This document shows positions 48,170-59,834 of a stretch of DNA of 64,000 bases, one piece after another. The stretch is taken from positions 496,001 to 560,000 of the forward strand of contig JAMWET010003116.1 of NCBI GenBank assembly GCA_024036415.1. The letters are read 5' to 3'. The stretch comes from Prochilodus magdalenae (Eukaryota > Chordata > Actinopteri > Characiformes > Prochilodontidae). The notes beneath the pieces were generated by a model. It searched no databases, was not told the origin of the DNA, and saw only the letters and a program-made list of their open reading frames with translations. Position numbers and translations under genes: made by a program. The stretch's first letter is position 1; each line of letters begins with the position of its first letter.

Positions 48170-48560
48170 ATGAGTCCCCCGTTGTCTGTACTATAATACC
48201 TCCATGAGCCCTAATAACAGCTGTGATATATAATCAATTGGTCCAGATTTGGTGGATGCCCTCCCTGGCACAATTCCAAGGAGAATTCCTTTGTAGACTG
48301 GAACTTTAGCAACTGTTGCTAGACCTGTATTACCATACGCTTCCATACACCTGCAGATTCAACTAATTCTAGTCCCTCCTTTTAGCATATCATTAACATC
48401 TGCTTTGGAGCCATTTGACACACATGGAACAAGACATTCACCATACGGTACCACCTCTTCTCCATTTATGGATCCCATCACCCACACGTCGCAGCTATAT
48501 ATATATAGCCCCATCATCCATGTGTAGCGCCATCTGCGGGAGCCTCAAGGGACTACCACC
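48170..48560 (-). repeat. Family X, copy 4
   Basis: Aligns with 39365-39690: CAGATTTGGTGGATGCCCTC, GACTGGAACTTTAGCAACTG, CATTAACATCTGCTTTGGAG, GGATCCCATCACCCACA, then CATCTGCGGGAGCCTCAAGG. The 5' part present in the tandem copies (the TTGACAAGTTCATAG block) is missing here. Confidence 0.75.
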
Positions 48561-48584
48561 TTAAACATGCAAGACTCAATTCTT

Positions 48585-48660
48585 GCCTAGTGAGCTTACA
48601 TGCTTGTGATCAGAAAGTTGCTGGTTTAATCCACTGAACTGACAGAACATAACTGAAGTG
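48585..48660 (+). mobile_element. Short SINE head remnant
   Basis: GCTTGTGATCAGAAAGTTGC followed by TGGTTTAATCCACTGAACTG resembles the 3' half of a tRNA-like SINE head around box B. Only about 75 bp are present. Confidence 0.4.
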
Positions 48661-48699
48661 TTCCAAAGGCCATGTTCACATTACATGCCTTATTGTTCA

Positions 48700-51060
48700 A
48701 ACCCATTTTTGCCTCAGGTTTGATCTCACTAATATCATGGTTCACATATGCATAGGTGAGATCTCATATCTGCTGTGCATATGAACTGTAAGTGCATTAC
48801 TAAGTGTTTTATTAAACCCCGGTAAGACGGGTAAAGTAGCAACGCTAATGTGAAGAATGACACTCTTGACTCCAGCCAGCACTAGTAGCAAGGAAAGGAT
48901 TGATCTTTGACTCCGCTGTTGGAAAAGAGTCTAGGGAAGCCTCTCCTTTCCTTCAGGCTCTTTTCAGAAACGCTCAGCAGTAGAGCAGACTGTCCGTCAT
49001 TGATGATTTCGGTGCTGATCACTCCCATCTGACTGCATGATGAAATGTGGAGCAGATCCTGATCCTGAGGGTCATCAGCTGTAATATTTGATGGAGATCA
49101 AATTCATGGCTGTAAGCCATCAGAACCAATCGAAGTCACTCTGTCAGAGAGGCCGAGAGGTCAGCGCAGGCCCGGGATCCGAAGCAAAAGCAGAATATCC
49201 TACTGTGTCTGTAGAAAGTCTATCTCCTCTGCTTTTCTAGAGTAAACAGTGGGAAGGCCATAACTGCAGATCATGTGTCATCCTAAACCTCAGACATGAC
49301 AGGACGTGGTTATTAACATTTATTTCATCGTTATGTTTCAACACAAAGGGTTAAAATCTTAAATCACTCAACAGAAAACTGTCAGATCAGCATGGTTCTC
49401 TCTGGAGTATGTAGTACATACACCCAGCAGAGCTCTCGCATGGGTTAGGATGGCGGGAGCTGGACTTAAGACAAGGCCAAATACAGGCCAGTGTTTGTTA
49501 CAATTTCAACACATGCATGTGCAATGTCTGTTACTAAACCACAGGTGCAAATGACCGTTCTCAACACACTACTAGCATCTCATAGTGGCTCTAGATAAAA
49601 GCAGGCATACGTCGCTTTCCTGTCATGAAAATCACCACACCCCCTTTTGGATGAAAACAAACCTGGACAGAGTGCTGGAACCTGGCCTAAAAATCAAAAA
49701 GCCAGTTTAGGATTTTCTGTACCGCAGAAAGGATGAGGCTAAACTATGGGACCTGGAGAGTCAATATGTGTACCCTTCATCACAGCAACATTAATGTTAA
49801 TGTTAGTGAATAGTGAAGCTCCTTTAAAAGCATAGAACTTTGTGGAAAGTGAAGAATGTCCTAATTTAAAATGATCATGTAACAACAGGATTCAGTTATA
49901 GCTAACAGCTTCATAGCTAGTTTGCTATTATTAATCATAATTACTGTGTACGGCGAGTTTTTATAGCTTCCGCAGAGCTGCAGGCTGCTAGTGAGCTTGC
50001 TAGCTTCCTGTTGGGCATGTTTATGTTAATGATGTAATTTGTTTACTGTAAAGTCATATTAGACAGACAGCAAAACAGCTAAATAAAAAGTCTTAACCAC
50101 AGAAACAGTCATCAGAAATACAGTTGGGAGCTGTATATGTCAGGATACGATACCTCTGACTACTAACCAGGGTCATTAGTCCACTTTGATGACGGCAGAC
50201 TGAATGGACACTGATCACCTCCTGTTTCTTTTATTCTGTCTGTATAAAGATGCTGATTGTTGATCTGCAACAGTCTAATAATACTGTCGGCCTGCCAGGC
50301 TGAGGATTTTGGCTCCTAATGGTCATAAATCAGCAGCCTAGTCTAAGTTTAAGCTGTTAAATTGTCAAAGAGCTCAGAATCTGTATTTGTTACCAGTCAA
50401 ATTAGAGCTGCTTTTACCCTAAAAGGGGGCGGAGCCATTACATACGAGTAATGTACCCAGATCTAGCAAGGTTTTTCCTGTTTTTCAGTTTTGACTTGTG
50501 TCACTTGTGAAGACCTAGCTCCAAGTTTAAACAGTCCTGCTTAATTTCCATGTATGTGTTCCAATTCTATGATGTTCTATATGTATATGTAATTTAGCGC
50601 ATTCTTTGCAGAGGACACATTTATGCATATGCCTGTTTGGGCCTCCTTGTAAACATGTTCTATGTTTTACCCTCAATACTTTTACCTGGACAGCGTGCTG
50701 AAAATGACTTGTGTGACTGTAAAACAGCGGAATTATTGTTTTTTTATTTAATGCAACATATTAATTGTCATCTAAACCTAAAGTTACTGGGCATTTATCA
50801 AAGCATTTAAGTGTTTTAGTTTGAACCGATAAAACATTTTGATAGTGTGTTCTTAAATTAGGTTGTCACCATCTAATCCAGCACTTCTCATTCCTAGTCC
50901 TGTTTTTCCTCGGCCCGATGTCAAGACTGGAGTTCCCTATTGCTTCATTTCGGATTCCACTCCACATCTCTCTGTTGACTCACCTGTTCCCTGTTTCACC
51001 TAATTAAGAACCACTTTTAGCCACATCTCCCTAAACAGTCATTGCTGGATTATCACTTGA
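48700..51060. other. No recognised gene or repeat
   Basis: A long unique-looking intergenic stretch. The part at 48890-49200 is GC-balanced and could hold regulatory sequence, but there is no specific sign. No open frame here resembles a protein family. Confidence 0.4.
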
Positions 51061-51065
51061 ATTCT

Positions 51066-51660
51066 CCCAAATATTGAGTGGAGTCACTTTACGTCATGTT
51101 TGCCTGGATTTATCCACCAAACTCAGATTCCTCCTTCAGACTGCCAGATAGTGAAGCGTGATCCGTCACTCCAGAGCACATGGTTCCATGAGTCCAGCAG
51201 TGGAGCTTTACACCAACCCAGCTGACACTCGGCATTGTACATAGCGGTCTTAGGCTTGTGTGCAGCTGCTTAGCCATGGAGAACCACTTTGTAAAGCTCA
51301 CAGTTCTTGTGCTGGGGTTGCTTTCAAAATCAGTTAGGAGATCTCTAGCCCTGCTCTATCAGTTTGTGTGGTCTATTGAAGTTTCTCAACCTTGGTCACT
51401 ATAATGTGCAGCACAGGTTGCCTTCAAGACCTGGGTAAAGAAACATTGGTCTATTGCTTTATGGCTGAGCTGTTGTTGCTTGAAGATGGCAGTCTATGAC
51501 AGCACCACTCTTAAAATGTCTGAGCTCTTCAATATGTAACTATGTACTTTTGTAATTTGTCTATGGAGACTGCATGGCTGTGTGCTTGGTTTGTATACCT
51601 GTTAGCAATGAAACACCTGAACCCAATAGTTAGGAGACCATACGGTGTGTGTTTAAGTGC
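51066..51660 (-). mobile_element. Tc1-type transposon remnant
   Basis: Same family and orientation as 9385-10290. Shared phrases are TTATCCACCAAACTCAGATT, CCAGCTGACACTCGGCATTG, GGTCTTAGGCTTGTGTGCAG, TATGGAGACTGCATGGCTG and AATGAAACACCTGAACCC. The minus strand would encode the region around the first catalytic Asp (a VxWSDxS-like segment), but frames are broken and about a kilobase of the element is missing. Confidence 0.75.
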
Positions 51661-51664
51661 AGTG

Positions 51665-52740
51665 AAACTGGTTTAGACTCTGAAAATGTCTACCAATATC
51701 AGTAATCAGTCTGGGAGCTTCTGTTTTGCAGTATTTCCAGTCTAATAGGGTCTAATCCAAAACATCAGTGCCTTTTTAATATTCAACATTTTATTAGATG
51801 TGAAACAGCTTACATTGGAAAAGCCCTGGCATTAGACTGTCGCTTATACTGGCACTGGAGGTGCTGTTTTACTGCCGTGCAGAATCTGAATGTGCTGCTG
51901 CCAGAACAGGCTGCAGAATTATTAAAATAATTTATTTTTGCTGTGTTGGCAAAGTACACAATACTATAAAAGAGCTCTGAGGAATAATTCAAAGTCAAAA
52001 AGGCTTTTTCATGTTTAAGTGGCTGCAGCCAGAAACCCATTTCCCAGTCAAAAGCCTTTCATAAGCCCATTAAGAGTTCAAAACATGACTATGTGCTGGT
52101 TTTAGTCTTAGTTTATGATCCAATAGGATCAGTAGGTGCATCTCCTCACAGTTCATATGTCCATAACTCCAGAATAAAATGAATAGAAACCAGTGGATGT
52201 CAACTATATAAGGAAACACGGCTGCTTTAATCAGTCACTGTTGTCAGTAAAAGCCCTGCAGTTATACATCACTTCAGGAGCACATAAGATGGAGTGACTG
52301 GAGAAAAGGCTTGTTACGGAATTGTCTTTGTCCTGAAACTCTTGATTGATTTAACTGGCACATCCAAAGTCATGTGATATAATTATGCAAGTTGACAAAA
52401 GTCTGCTTTCATACATTAACCCATAGACTGAATCATGCATAAACACCTTATGTTGCAATGCTGTGTGTGTTTTGTGAGAATGCAGATTGTAAAGTTTACA
52501 CATTTACACATACAGCCTGAATTATTACAGACACCACCTTTAAGTTATGAACATGATTGTAAAGTGAGAAACGACTGTCGAAAATATGTCACTGGAGTCA
52601 CGGGCAACATGCATCGAGTAGAGGACCAATTGATTCATCATAATGTGCATGCGTCTTTGCTGCCTTACCGTGTAGTAAAGCGCGATGTCAGGCTCAAGAA
52701 TCTGAACGGTTCTGGAAGTTCGCTCATTACTAAAATGCTG
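51665..52740. other. No recognised gene
   Basis: Intergenic sequence up to the LINE remnant. The frame at 52435-52749 has no family resemblance and runs into the LINE only by chance. Confidence 0.4.
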
Positions 52741-52744
52741 AGCC

Positions 52745-53935
52745 TGTGACTCCAATGATGTACAGAAAGTTTGTGCCAGTCAGCTTTGTGGAATTCTTCA
52801 GCATCTCTTCAACCAGTCTTAAACAAGAGTGGGTGCCTGTGCTGTGGAAAACATCCTGCCTGGTCCCTGTCCCAAAGTCACCTACCTACTCTCTCAGTGA
52901 CTTCAGACCAGTGACCCTCACGTCTCATGTCATAAAGGTGCTGGAAAGACTTGTGCTGTCACATCTGAGACCTCAGTTTAGCTCCTTCCTGGACCCCCTG
53001 CAGTTTACCTATCATCCACAGATAAGCGTAGACAACGCTGTCATCTACCTAATGCAAAGGCTGCACTCTGAATTGGCCCAGAACAACACCTCAGTGAGAA
53101 TCACTTTCTTTGACTTCTCAAGTCCTTTCAAACACCATCCAGCCTCTCATACTGGGGGAGAGGATGAATAAAATGCTGGTGACAAGTTCATGATATCCTG
53201 GCTCTTAGACTACCTGTCCGAAAGACCCCAGTATGTGTGGCTAAGATCCTGCCAGTCTGATCCTCTGGTCAGTAACACTGGAGCACCGGAGGAAACTGTG
53301 CTCTCCCCTTTTCTCTTCACCCTGTACACCACAGACTTCTTTTACAGGTCAGACCTCTGCCACCTTCAGAAATTTTCTGACTACTCAGTGGTGGTCGGGT
53401 GCATCAGGAATGGGCAAGATAGAGAATACAGAGACCTTGTAAACTGCTCTGCTCTGTGGAGTGAAGTGCAAGGAACCATCTGCTCCTAAACGTGACCAAA
53501 ACCAAGAAGATGGTGGTGGACTTCAGGAGGAGGAGGTCCACGATCAGCCCCATTACCATCATGAGTCAGAATGTTGAGCTGGTAGACACCTACAAATATC
53601 TGGGTGTCCTGCTCGACTCAAACTGGACTGGAAAGGCCAACAAGGAGGCTGTGTACAAAAAGGGGATGAGCAGACTCTACTTTTTTAGAAGGCTCAGGTC
53701 TTTCGATGTGTGCTGCAAGATGTTGGAGATCTTCTACCAGTCTGTTGTTGCAGGTGCTGTCTGCTTTGTGGCAGTTTGCTGGGGACGCAGAATCAGAGTA
53801 GCGGATGCTAAAAAGCTCAACAAGCTGATCAGGAAGGCTGGCTCAGTTCTTAGCTGCCCCCTGGATGGTTTTGAGCAACAAACTCATAATGTGTTATGCA
53901 TGGTTCAGTCGATACTTGATCGTATGTAAGCAGAC
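52745..53935 (+). pseudogene. LINE reverse-transcriptase remnant (CR1/L2/Rex1-like), long
   Basis: Three open segments lie in the correct order. The segment at 52746-53171 has VLWKTSCLVPVPK, DFRPVTLTSHVIKVLERLVL, LDPLQFTYHPQISVDNAVIY and ITFFDFSSPF. The segment at 53190-53489 has SWLLDYLSERPQYVWL, TGAPEETVLSPFLFTLYTTD and FSDYSVVVGC. The segment at 53492-53929 has KTKKMVVDFRRRRSTISPIT, YKYLGVLLDSNWTG, LRSFDVCCKMLEIFYQSVVA and LNKLIRKAGSVLSCPLDGF. The first two share a frame interrupted by stops; the third is shifted. PQG is changed to PEE, and the catalytic FSDD to FSDY, so the copy is inactive. The endonuclease is absent. Confidence 0.95.
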
Positions 53936-53939
53936 TTTT

Positions 53940-55475
53940 TTGTGCTGATGTAGGAGAGAGGATGAGTACACACCAATGTTTTTGACGGCAATCTTACTCC
54001 ATAAACAACAGTGCTGCACTTCCATGTTGTCGCTGTCTAAAGAAAAGCAAGTATCTCCACAATGGAGAGGAGTGTCGTAACTCCAACTGACCAAGCCAGA
54101 CATAAAAAACACCTCTATTTCTAGAAAATGAACTGACTTGTAAACAAACCCATCAGGCGCTGTGTTCTGGGTTAAAGAGAGAAGGCTCCAGGCTTTATTC
54201 TCTGATGTATGCTGAAAAGTGTCTTACAGGGTGGATTGAATCCAATGACAACCAACCATATGGCACAGAGCTTCCATACTTATACAGTGTTCGGGAGATG
54301 ATGTAATGCTTCTGCTTTTCTTGACATCTCCAAACTAGACGTTGTTATCTTTATCTCAAGGTTCACTTCAAGGACGCATATACTGAATGCGTTTTTAGAA
54401 TTTATGTCTTGAACCAGCATGTCTGTATTTCTTATAGAACTTCTCAGGACAGTCCCCCATCCTGAAGTCTTAAGACTGTAAATTTGAGCAAGTCATTTCC
54501 TGCTTTTAGTCCTGAGGGTGTAAATTAAATCCTACTCCACGTCCCTTGACCTTGGGAGTCTGTACATGCTAGACTTTTTCATCCACTATCTTAGCCTCAG
54601 TACAACTATTATAACTGTGCCATTATGTCTTAAGATATTGACAATTATATATCCCTTAGATGATTACTAAATTATTCTCTCAGGACAAACACCTTCCTCA
54701 CAATGTAGTTTAATTTAGAACTTGCATTCCAAATGATTTTGGAGCATTTCTATGGCTCCATTCACGTCCAGTCATTTATTTATAAAAACTTGTTCACTAC
54801 AAATGATTGCAGCTGATGACAGAGATGCACAACAACTCATATAATCCCTTTAGTTACACCAGCATAGACAATCAATCCTTAACATGAACTTTCGCTGAGG
54901 AATCCAGATTAAGACTGGGAACATTTCAGAGCTGTCCCACTGCCTTCCCAAATCTTCGCGCAGGTGTGTGAGCTGCACTAATTTGCGACTCAAACCTGTG
55001 TTTTCCTCTTCTGCTGTCTTTATTCAGTGTAATTGAGCATGTCTCAGTATTTGAAAACAGTGTAAAGGTGGGGACTAAACACCCCTCCTGTTTGCCTGCT
55101 CTGTAATTCTGTGTTGATTTTGGCAGGGAGTTGGTTTACTTGGTTAGGCCAAGCAATTTGCTCTTCTGTCAATATTAACAGCAGGACCCGCACGGTAATT
55201 ATTGCACAAAATCAAATCAGAAGTTGGTATGAGGGTTCAATTAGACACAGTGTGATATGTGTGGACAGTGACAAACTGCAAACTCTAAACTATTGGAAAA
55301 CAGCTTGTGGTGAATTATGCTAGAATTCTTGGAAAAGTTTGGACTGCCTGTCAAAAATCTGGGAACACCTAACTTTTAAAAGAGTGGTCATGCCTTTCTT
55401 TGTTTGTCTAAAACTTACTGTAATAAAACCTAATCAGGGGCTACGTCACCAGGAACCAGCACTCTGCATGCTTAA
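53940..55475. other. No recognised gene
   Basis: Intergenic sequence. At 54720-54770 the phrase GATTTTGGAGCATTTCTATG resembles 1066-1090 (AATTTTGGAGCATTTTTATT), which hints at one more short repeat family. Nothing else stands out. Confidence 0.35.
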
Positions 55476-55479
55476 ACTA

Positions 55480-55705
55480 GTTAGGGCATGTGACAGCCTT
55501 TTGACCAAACAGGGTCAGTTTTGTAACCAATCAAGGACAGCTTTCTGACTAATCTAAGCTGAGCTTTTGATCAATCTGGGACAGCCCTCAGACCAATCAG
55601 GGACAAGTTTGTAACCAATCAGGAACTGCCTTCTGACTTATCAAAGCCTTTTTTGATCAGGGACAGTCTTCCCCACATTTCAAGATTGAGCCTCTGACGA
55701 ATCAC
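55480..55705. repeat. Degenerate minisatellite with GACCAATCAGGGACAG core
   Basis: About eight imperfect units of about 27-30 bp vary around GACCAATCAGGGACAGTTTT (for example GTAACCAATCAAGGACAGC, GATCAATCTGGGACAGCC, GACCAATCAGGGACAAG). It abuts family M copy E. Confidence 0.75.
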
Positions 55706-55709
55706 TGTC

Positions 55710-56110
55710 ATTGACCAATAAGTCTGTGTGTGGAGGCACCGTGGTCATTGCCAAGATGAACGGTTTGTTGTCACGCATCACAAGGACAGAAGGCCTGGTG
55801 TCACTCCACCTCCACCCCTACCGCACAACCAGCAGGAACTGTGTTGGAATATTCAAGCTGAAATGGGATGGATTATCACAGGACACAATTAGGAACCTCT
55901 ACAACTGCTGAGACATCTGTCATGTTGGGTTAGCAAACATGGCGGCCCGACGCCATGCTGAGAGACACTACTTCTGTATGTGTAGCTCAATAAATATTGT
56001 CCATATCAGTCTATATTTATCATCATTTATTGTTCCTGGTAACCTTTATCTTTCTTCCCAATAGCCCTGTAATCTCACACTTCTTACTGGGGGCAGCTGT
56101 TCTGTGGAGT
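55710..56110 (+). mobile_element. Deleted mariner/Tc1-like family M, copy E (3' part)
   Basis: It begins near GTGTGTGGAGGCACCGTGGT and carries the same deletion-junction region (ACAGAAGGCCTGGTGTCACT), GCAGGAACTGTGTTGG, TGGGATGGATTATCACAGGA and the 3' tail CTTCTGTATGTGTAGCTCAA, which continues alongside copy D for more than 100 bp. The 5' half is absent. Confidence 0.75.
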
Positions 56111-56129
56111 GTAGATGCAGCTGAGCAAG

Positions 56130-56530
56130 CTCTCTGATTGGTCAGGACTTGGGGAGCTAGACTGAAGGTCTTACAGGTTACATCAACTACCAACATCATT
56201 AGGAAAAGACTGAGGAAACAACCAGTCACGCAGGGGGAGAAAGGATGTGAGAAAAATCTTGAGTTGAGTCCATCTGGAAGTTCTAGATACGTCACTGACT
56301 GTGTGTCTTCTTTTTCTGAAGTGTTGAGAAGTCTTCTTACAGTGGAAGAATGGACAGAAACACCTCGGTATGTTCTTAGATATGAAGCAGGAGTGGAGCT
56401 TTATGTTCTCCTCTCTCTCAGAGATGAAAGTTCTGTTTATCTGATGGGGACTGTGTTTGCGGGTCTTTAACAGGTCTTCCAGGTGGTTGTTAGTCCCAGT
56501 TTCTCTGGAACTTTTAATCAGTTTTTGAAC
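56130..56530 (-). repeat. Interspersed repeat family W, copy 3, with adjoining shared block
   Basis: 56135-56215 matches 24385-24465. 56270-56510 matches family W at 13.0 kb (GAATGGACAGAAACACCTCG, GAAGCAGGAGTGGAGCTTTA, GGTCTTCCAGGTGGTTGTTA). On the minus strand a frame reads FSTTGVQKLIKSSRETGTNN, similar to the spacing in Tc1 N-terminal helix-turn-helix domains. Stops are absent over 154 codons, but the rest of that frame is not recognisable, so a gene is not claimed. Confidence 0.6.
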
Positions 56531-56814
56531 TCCAGTTGTGGAAAATTGTTCTCCTGCCTGATGCTTGATCTCATATCTGATCTCTTCACAAGTATTTGCT
56601 GAAAAATGAGTAGCTTGACGATTTTGTGGACTCTCAAGTATACCCAAAGGATTAGCACACTGCAGGGATTTTTTACTTGCTTAATTAAAAAGCAACAGTG
56701 AATATCAAGCATGAAGAAGACAAGACATCCCCAAACCTCTGGTGTACGCTGAAGTGTATTGTAGATGATATTCAAAACATACATATGCTAATTCATCACT
56801 TCCATTAGTATGCA

Positions 56815-57145
56815 GTAAGGCTGCTGGAACTGACAGGCCTGATCCACGGCGGGAAGAGAGATTATACCTGCTTAACGCATACACAGAGCTCAAACACATG
56901 GCAATTAAATCAGCTCTGCTGACATCTCAAAAAAAGCCATGAGGCGAGAGGTCCGCAGACGCATCAACACACTTTACACACCTCCAGCTGCCAGAGGCTT
57001 CCTCAACACACCACATACAAGCACTGCTGTGTGCTAATGGGAGAGACAGGGTCATTACTGAAATACCCAGAACGTACAAAGCTTCTCTCGCAGATTGTGT
57101 TTCCTCTGTAATTACTGGCCGACACATTCATTAAACAATCAACAA
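56815..57145. other. Candidate conserved non-coding element
   Basis: A repeat-free, balanced block with TTAACG, CAATTAAATCAGC and CTAATGG words, lying between family W and the 42-bp array. It has the look of the other candidate blocks. Conservation is not tested. Confidence 0.22.
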
Positions 57146-57189
57146 ATACTCCAGACATAAACACTGTCCAGTATTTGGGCATGGTTTTG

Positions 57190-57610
57190 TTGAACTAACT
57201 GGCCTCTTTATTAGAAACTGATACCTTGTGCATACATTAACCAGCCAATTTATTAGAAACACCAATCTTGTGTTTACTTGCACGGGCTAATTTATTTGAG
57301 AAGTAGACAACTTGTGCTTTCACTAACTGGTCACTTTATCAGAAATACCTACATTATGTTTACACTCACTGGCCACTTTATTAGAAACACCGACATTGTG
57401 CTTCCACTCACTGGCCAAGTTATCAGAAACACCTACCTTGTGTTTTCACTCATTGGCCACTTTATTACAAACTCCTACCTTGTGCTTCCAACCACTGACC
57501 ACTTTATTAGAAACACCTACCTTGAATCCATCCATTAACTGGCTGCTTTGATAGAAACAGATACCTTGTGGTTCCATTAACTGGCCACTTTATTAGAAAC
57601 CCTTTATTAT
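57190..57610 (+). repeat. 42-bp minisatellite array, copy 2 (about ten units)
   Basis: The unit is close to GGCCACTTTATTAGAAACAC plus CTACCTTGTGCTTCCACTCACT. GGCC or GACC starts at 57371, 57413, 57455 and 57497, an exact 42-bp period. A frame reading GHFIRNTYLV runs through because the period is divisible by three. The phrase GGCCACTTTATTAG is familiar from ends of fish DNA transposons. Confidence 0.97.
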
Positions 57611-57619
57611 GTGCTACTC

Positions 57620-58210
57620 TGTATATAAGCTTTCTGCCAAGGCGATTAAGTACTGAGTGCACATATTGATTCATTTAAATCCATTATAAGTTCTAGTCAG
57701 TAAGTTCTAGTCTGCTAAAGTGCTTAATGGATTTAGATGTACATCATGTAAGCAGTCATCAACTAACGCTGTATATTTAACCAAATCAGGAAGCATTTAC
57801 AGAACAGCACTTGGAAAAGCACTGCTGACCCACCAACAGCCATAACGTCATTGACTGTCCATTCCATGTAAACAGAGTGCAGCCTGCTAAAGATCTCTTC
57901 AGTTTTAAGGCTCCGCTACTTATGTTCTCTGGCTCCCCCTACAGTTGGGGCATGTAATTCCCTTACACCACTGTTGTGAATACAGATCAACAAGGCTTAT
58001 TTGTGATGAGAAGGACAAAGACTGCTCAAACTCTTTGGTGTAAGATACATTTATTTCTTTGAATGCAGCCTGAAATGGGACTGAGGTACTTTTAGCATTT
58101 GGAAAAACTACCAAACTCTGTGAGACAGGGACACGGGTAAAATTTTATCCTGCAGTACTACATAAATAACATTGTCAGGGATGAGCATTCTGCTGTGGTT
58201 GTTTCCCTTG
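57620..58210. other. No recognised feature
   Basis: Intergenic sequence between the minisatellite and a LINE-like block. Confidence 0.4.
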
Positions 58211-58214
58211 TGTC

Positions 58215-58445
58215 TCTTTTCAGTCTCTGCCATGATGTTCATGCTGGGAGTACCAAGCTAGCTTCTTCTTATAGTTGCTGAAGATCCATAGATATTGGTA
58301 TGTGTGACATGGCGGCATAAAGCATTACGCAGTTCTGGTGAGAGGTCTTTTACATGGAGTGGGAATGGCAGAGACATGTTTCCCCATATTACAGTATGAG
58401 CCAAAGTTTCATCAGAATGATCCTGAAGCTGTTATTTTAAAGTCA
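58215..58445 (+). mobile_element. Block shared with the decayed LINE at 36.5 kb
   Basis: Matches 36530-36745: AGCTTCTTCTTATAGTTGCT, GAAGATCCATAGATATTGG, CAGTTCTGGTGAGAGGTCTT, GGAGTGGGAATGGCAGAGAC and CATCAGAATGATCCTGAAGC. It then stops where family X begins, so it is a truncated fragment of the same element. Confidence 0.65.
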
Positions 58446-58469
58446 GCGTATGTGTGTTTAAGGTAGTAG

Positions 58470-58915
58470 TACCTTTAGGCCTCTGCAGATTGTGCTGCAT
58501 GAGGATGATGGAACTATAAATATCTGCAGGGGAGTGACGGGATCCATAGATTTGGAAGAGGTGGTACAGTGCAGTGAATGTCTCGTTCATGTGTGGAAAA
58601 TGGCTCCAATGCAGATGTTAATGACTGGCAAGATGAAATTGTAGGAAGTAACAGAATCTGCAGGTGTATGGAAGCGTTAGGTCATACGGGTCTACCAGCA
58701 GTGACTAAAATCCCAGTGTTCAGGGAATTCTCCTCAGAATTGTGCCAGGGAAGACATCCACCAAATCTGGACCAACTGACCAATTCTTTGATGTAAGAGT
58801 ATCATTGATGTGTCTACATTCAGAAACTTGTCCAGTACATTCCAAATCCAGTCACAGCTGTTATTGGTGTTCATGGCGGAATTACACACTGGTAGGTGCA
58901 GTTCAGTCACAGGGG
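58470..58915 (+). repeat. Family X, copy 5
   Basis: Same strand as copy 1 at 33.7 kb. It shares GCTGCATGAGGATGATGG, GTGACGGGATCCATAGA, GCAGATGTTAATGACTGGC, AATCTGCAGGTGTATGGAAG, AGACATCCACCAAATCTGGA and ACTTGTCCAGTACATTCC. It retains the inner segment (CCAGGGAAGACATCCACC) that copy 1 has lost. Confidence 0.8.
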
Positions 58916-58959
58916 ACTCTTTTTTGTCGGGTGAGATGGGGTATTATTAGTTACCTAAT

Positions 58960-59550
58960 GTTACTTTAAAATCTAAGAGCTCAATTTTAGTCTAATCAGG
59001 AGTCTTTTGCACCCCTATCAGATTTCTTGGTTTCATACTTGGCACCCTTTTTTCCTTGTCGCTTCTGGGACTGGACACCTGAATTTTCAGCAGATGGTGT
59101 CCCAGACAAAGGACTGTGAGATAAACTCAGAAAGTCAAAGACTAAAAATAAATAAATAATGTATGTGTGCTTAGGTCAACTGTAGCTCGCCTTAACAGCA
59201 TGTGCGGTCAGCACACTGAAGTGTGGCCTATGGAGTATTCATGGTGAGGTTTCGAATCTAAATATGGCTGGACACGTTCTCCCCAAAGAGCTCAGCACTT
59301 TTAAGACAGCACTCGCCATCAGTAAACAGCAGCTTTTGTGTTTTAATAGGTCCTGGAGGCAGAAAGAACATGAGAAAGCACTCACCTGGGGAGATGGAGG
59401 GATCCGGAGAAGGCATCACTGCTGTCCCTAAAGCTCACTTCCAAATATCTCCATCCTCGCGCGCTAGAGACACTCATTAGAATTTTAGATTGTGACCCAG
59501 ATTCTGTCAAATTCTAACGTTTATATTTCTGCAGTTACTGTCAGTTTAAC
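58960..59550. other. No recognised feature
   Basis: Intergenic sequence. Nothing shared or coding was recognised. Confidence 0.4.
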
Positions 59551-59564
59551 TATATATAAAACCG

Positions 59565-59830
59565 GCCACATTATTAGAACCACCAATATTGTGCCTCTAC
59601 GAACTGGTCGCTTTATTAGAAACACCAACATTAAGCTTTCACTCACTGGCCACTTTATTAGAAACACCTCCTTGTGCTGCCATTCACTGGCTACTTTATT
59701 AAAAACACCTAGTTGTGCTTTCACTAACTGACCACTTTAATAGAAACACCAACATTAAGCCTTTACTAACTGGTCGCTTTATTTGAAACACCTACTTTGT
59801 GCTTCCACTCACTTGCCACTTTATATGACT
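59565..59830 (+). repeat. 42-bp minisatellite array, copy 3 (six to seven units)
   Basis: Same unit and orientation as 57190-57610 (CACTGGCCACTTTATTAGAA, ACTGGTCGCTTTATTAGAA), with more units bearing the AACATTAAGC variant. The two arrays are 2 kb apart, with family X copy 5 between them. Confidence 0.95.
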
Positions 59831-59834
59831 TGGG

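Noticed and set aside
57190..59830. CRISPR-like array
   Set aside because: The repeats are directly contiguous 42-bp units without unique spacers, in a vertebrate genome; it is a minisatellite.
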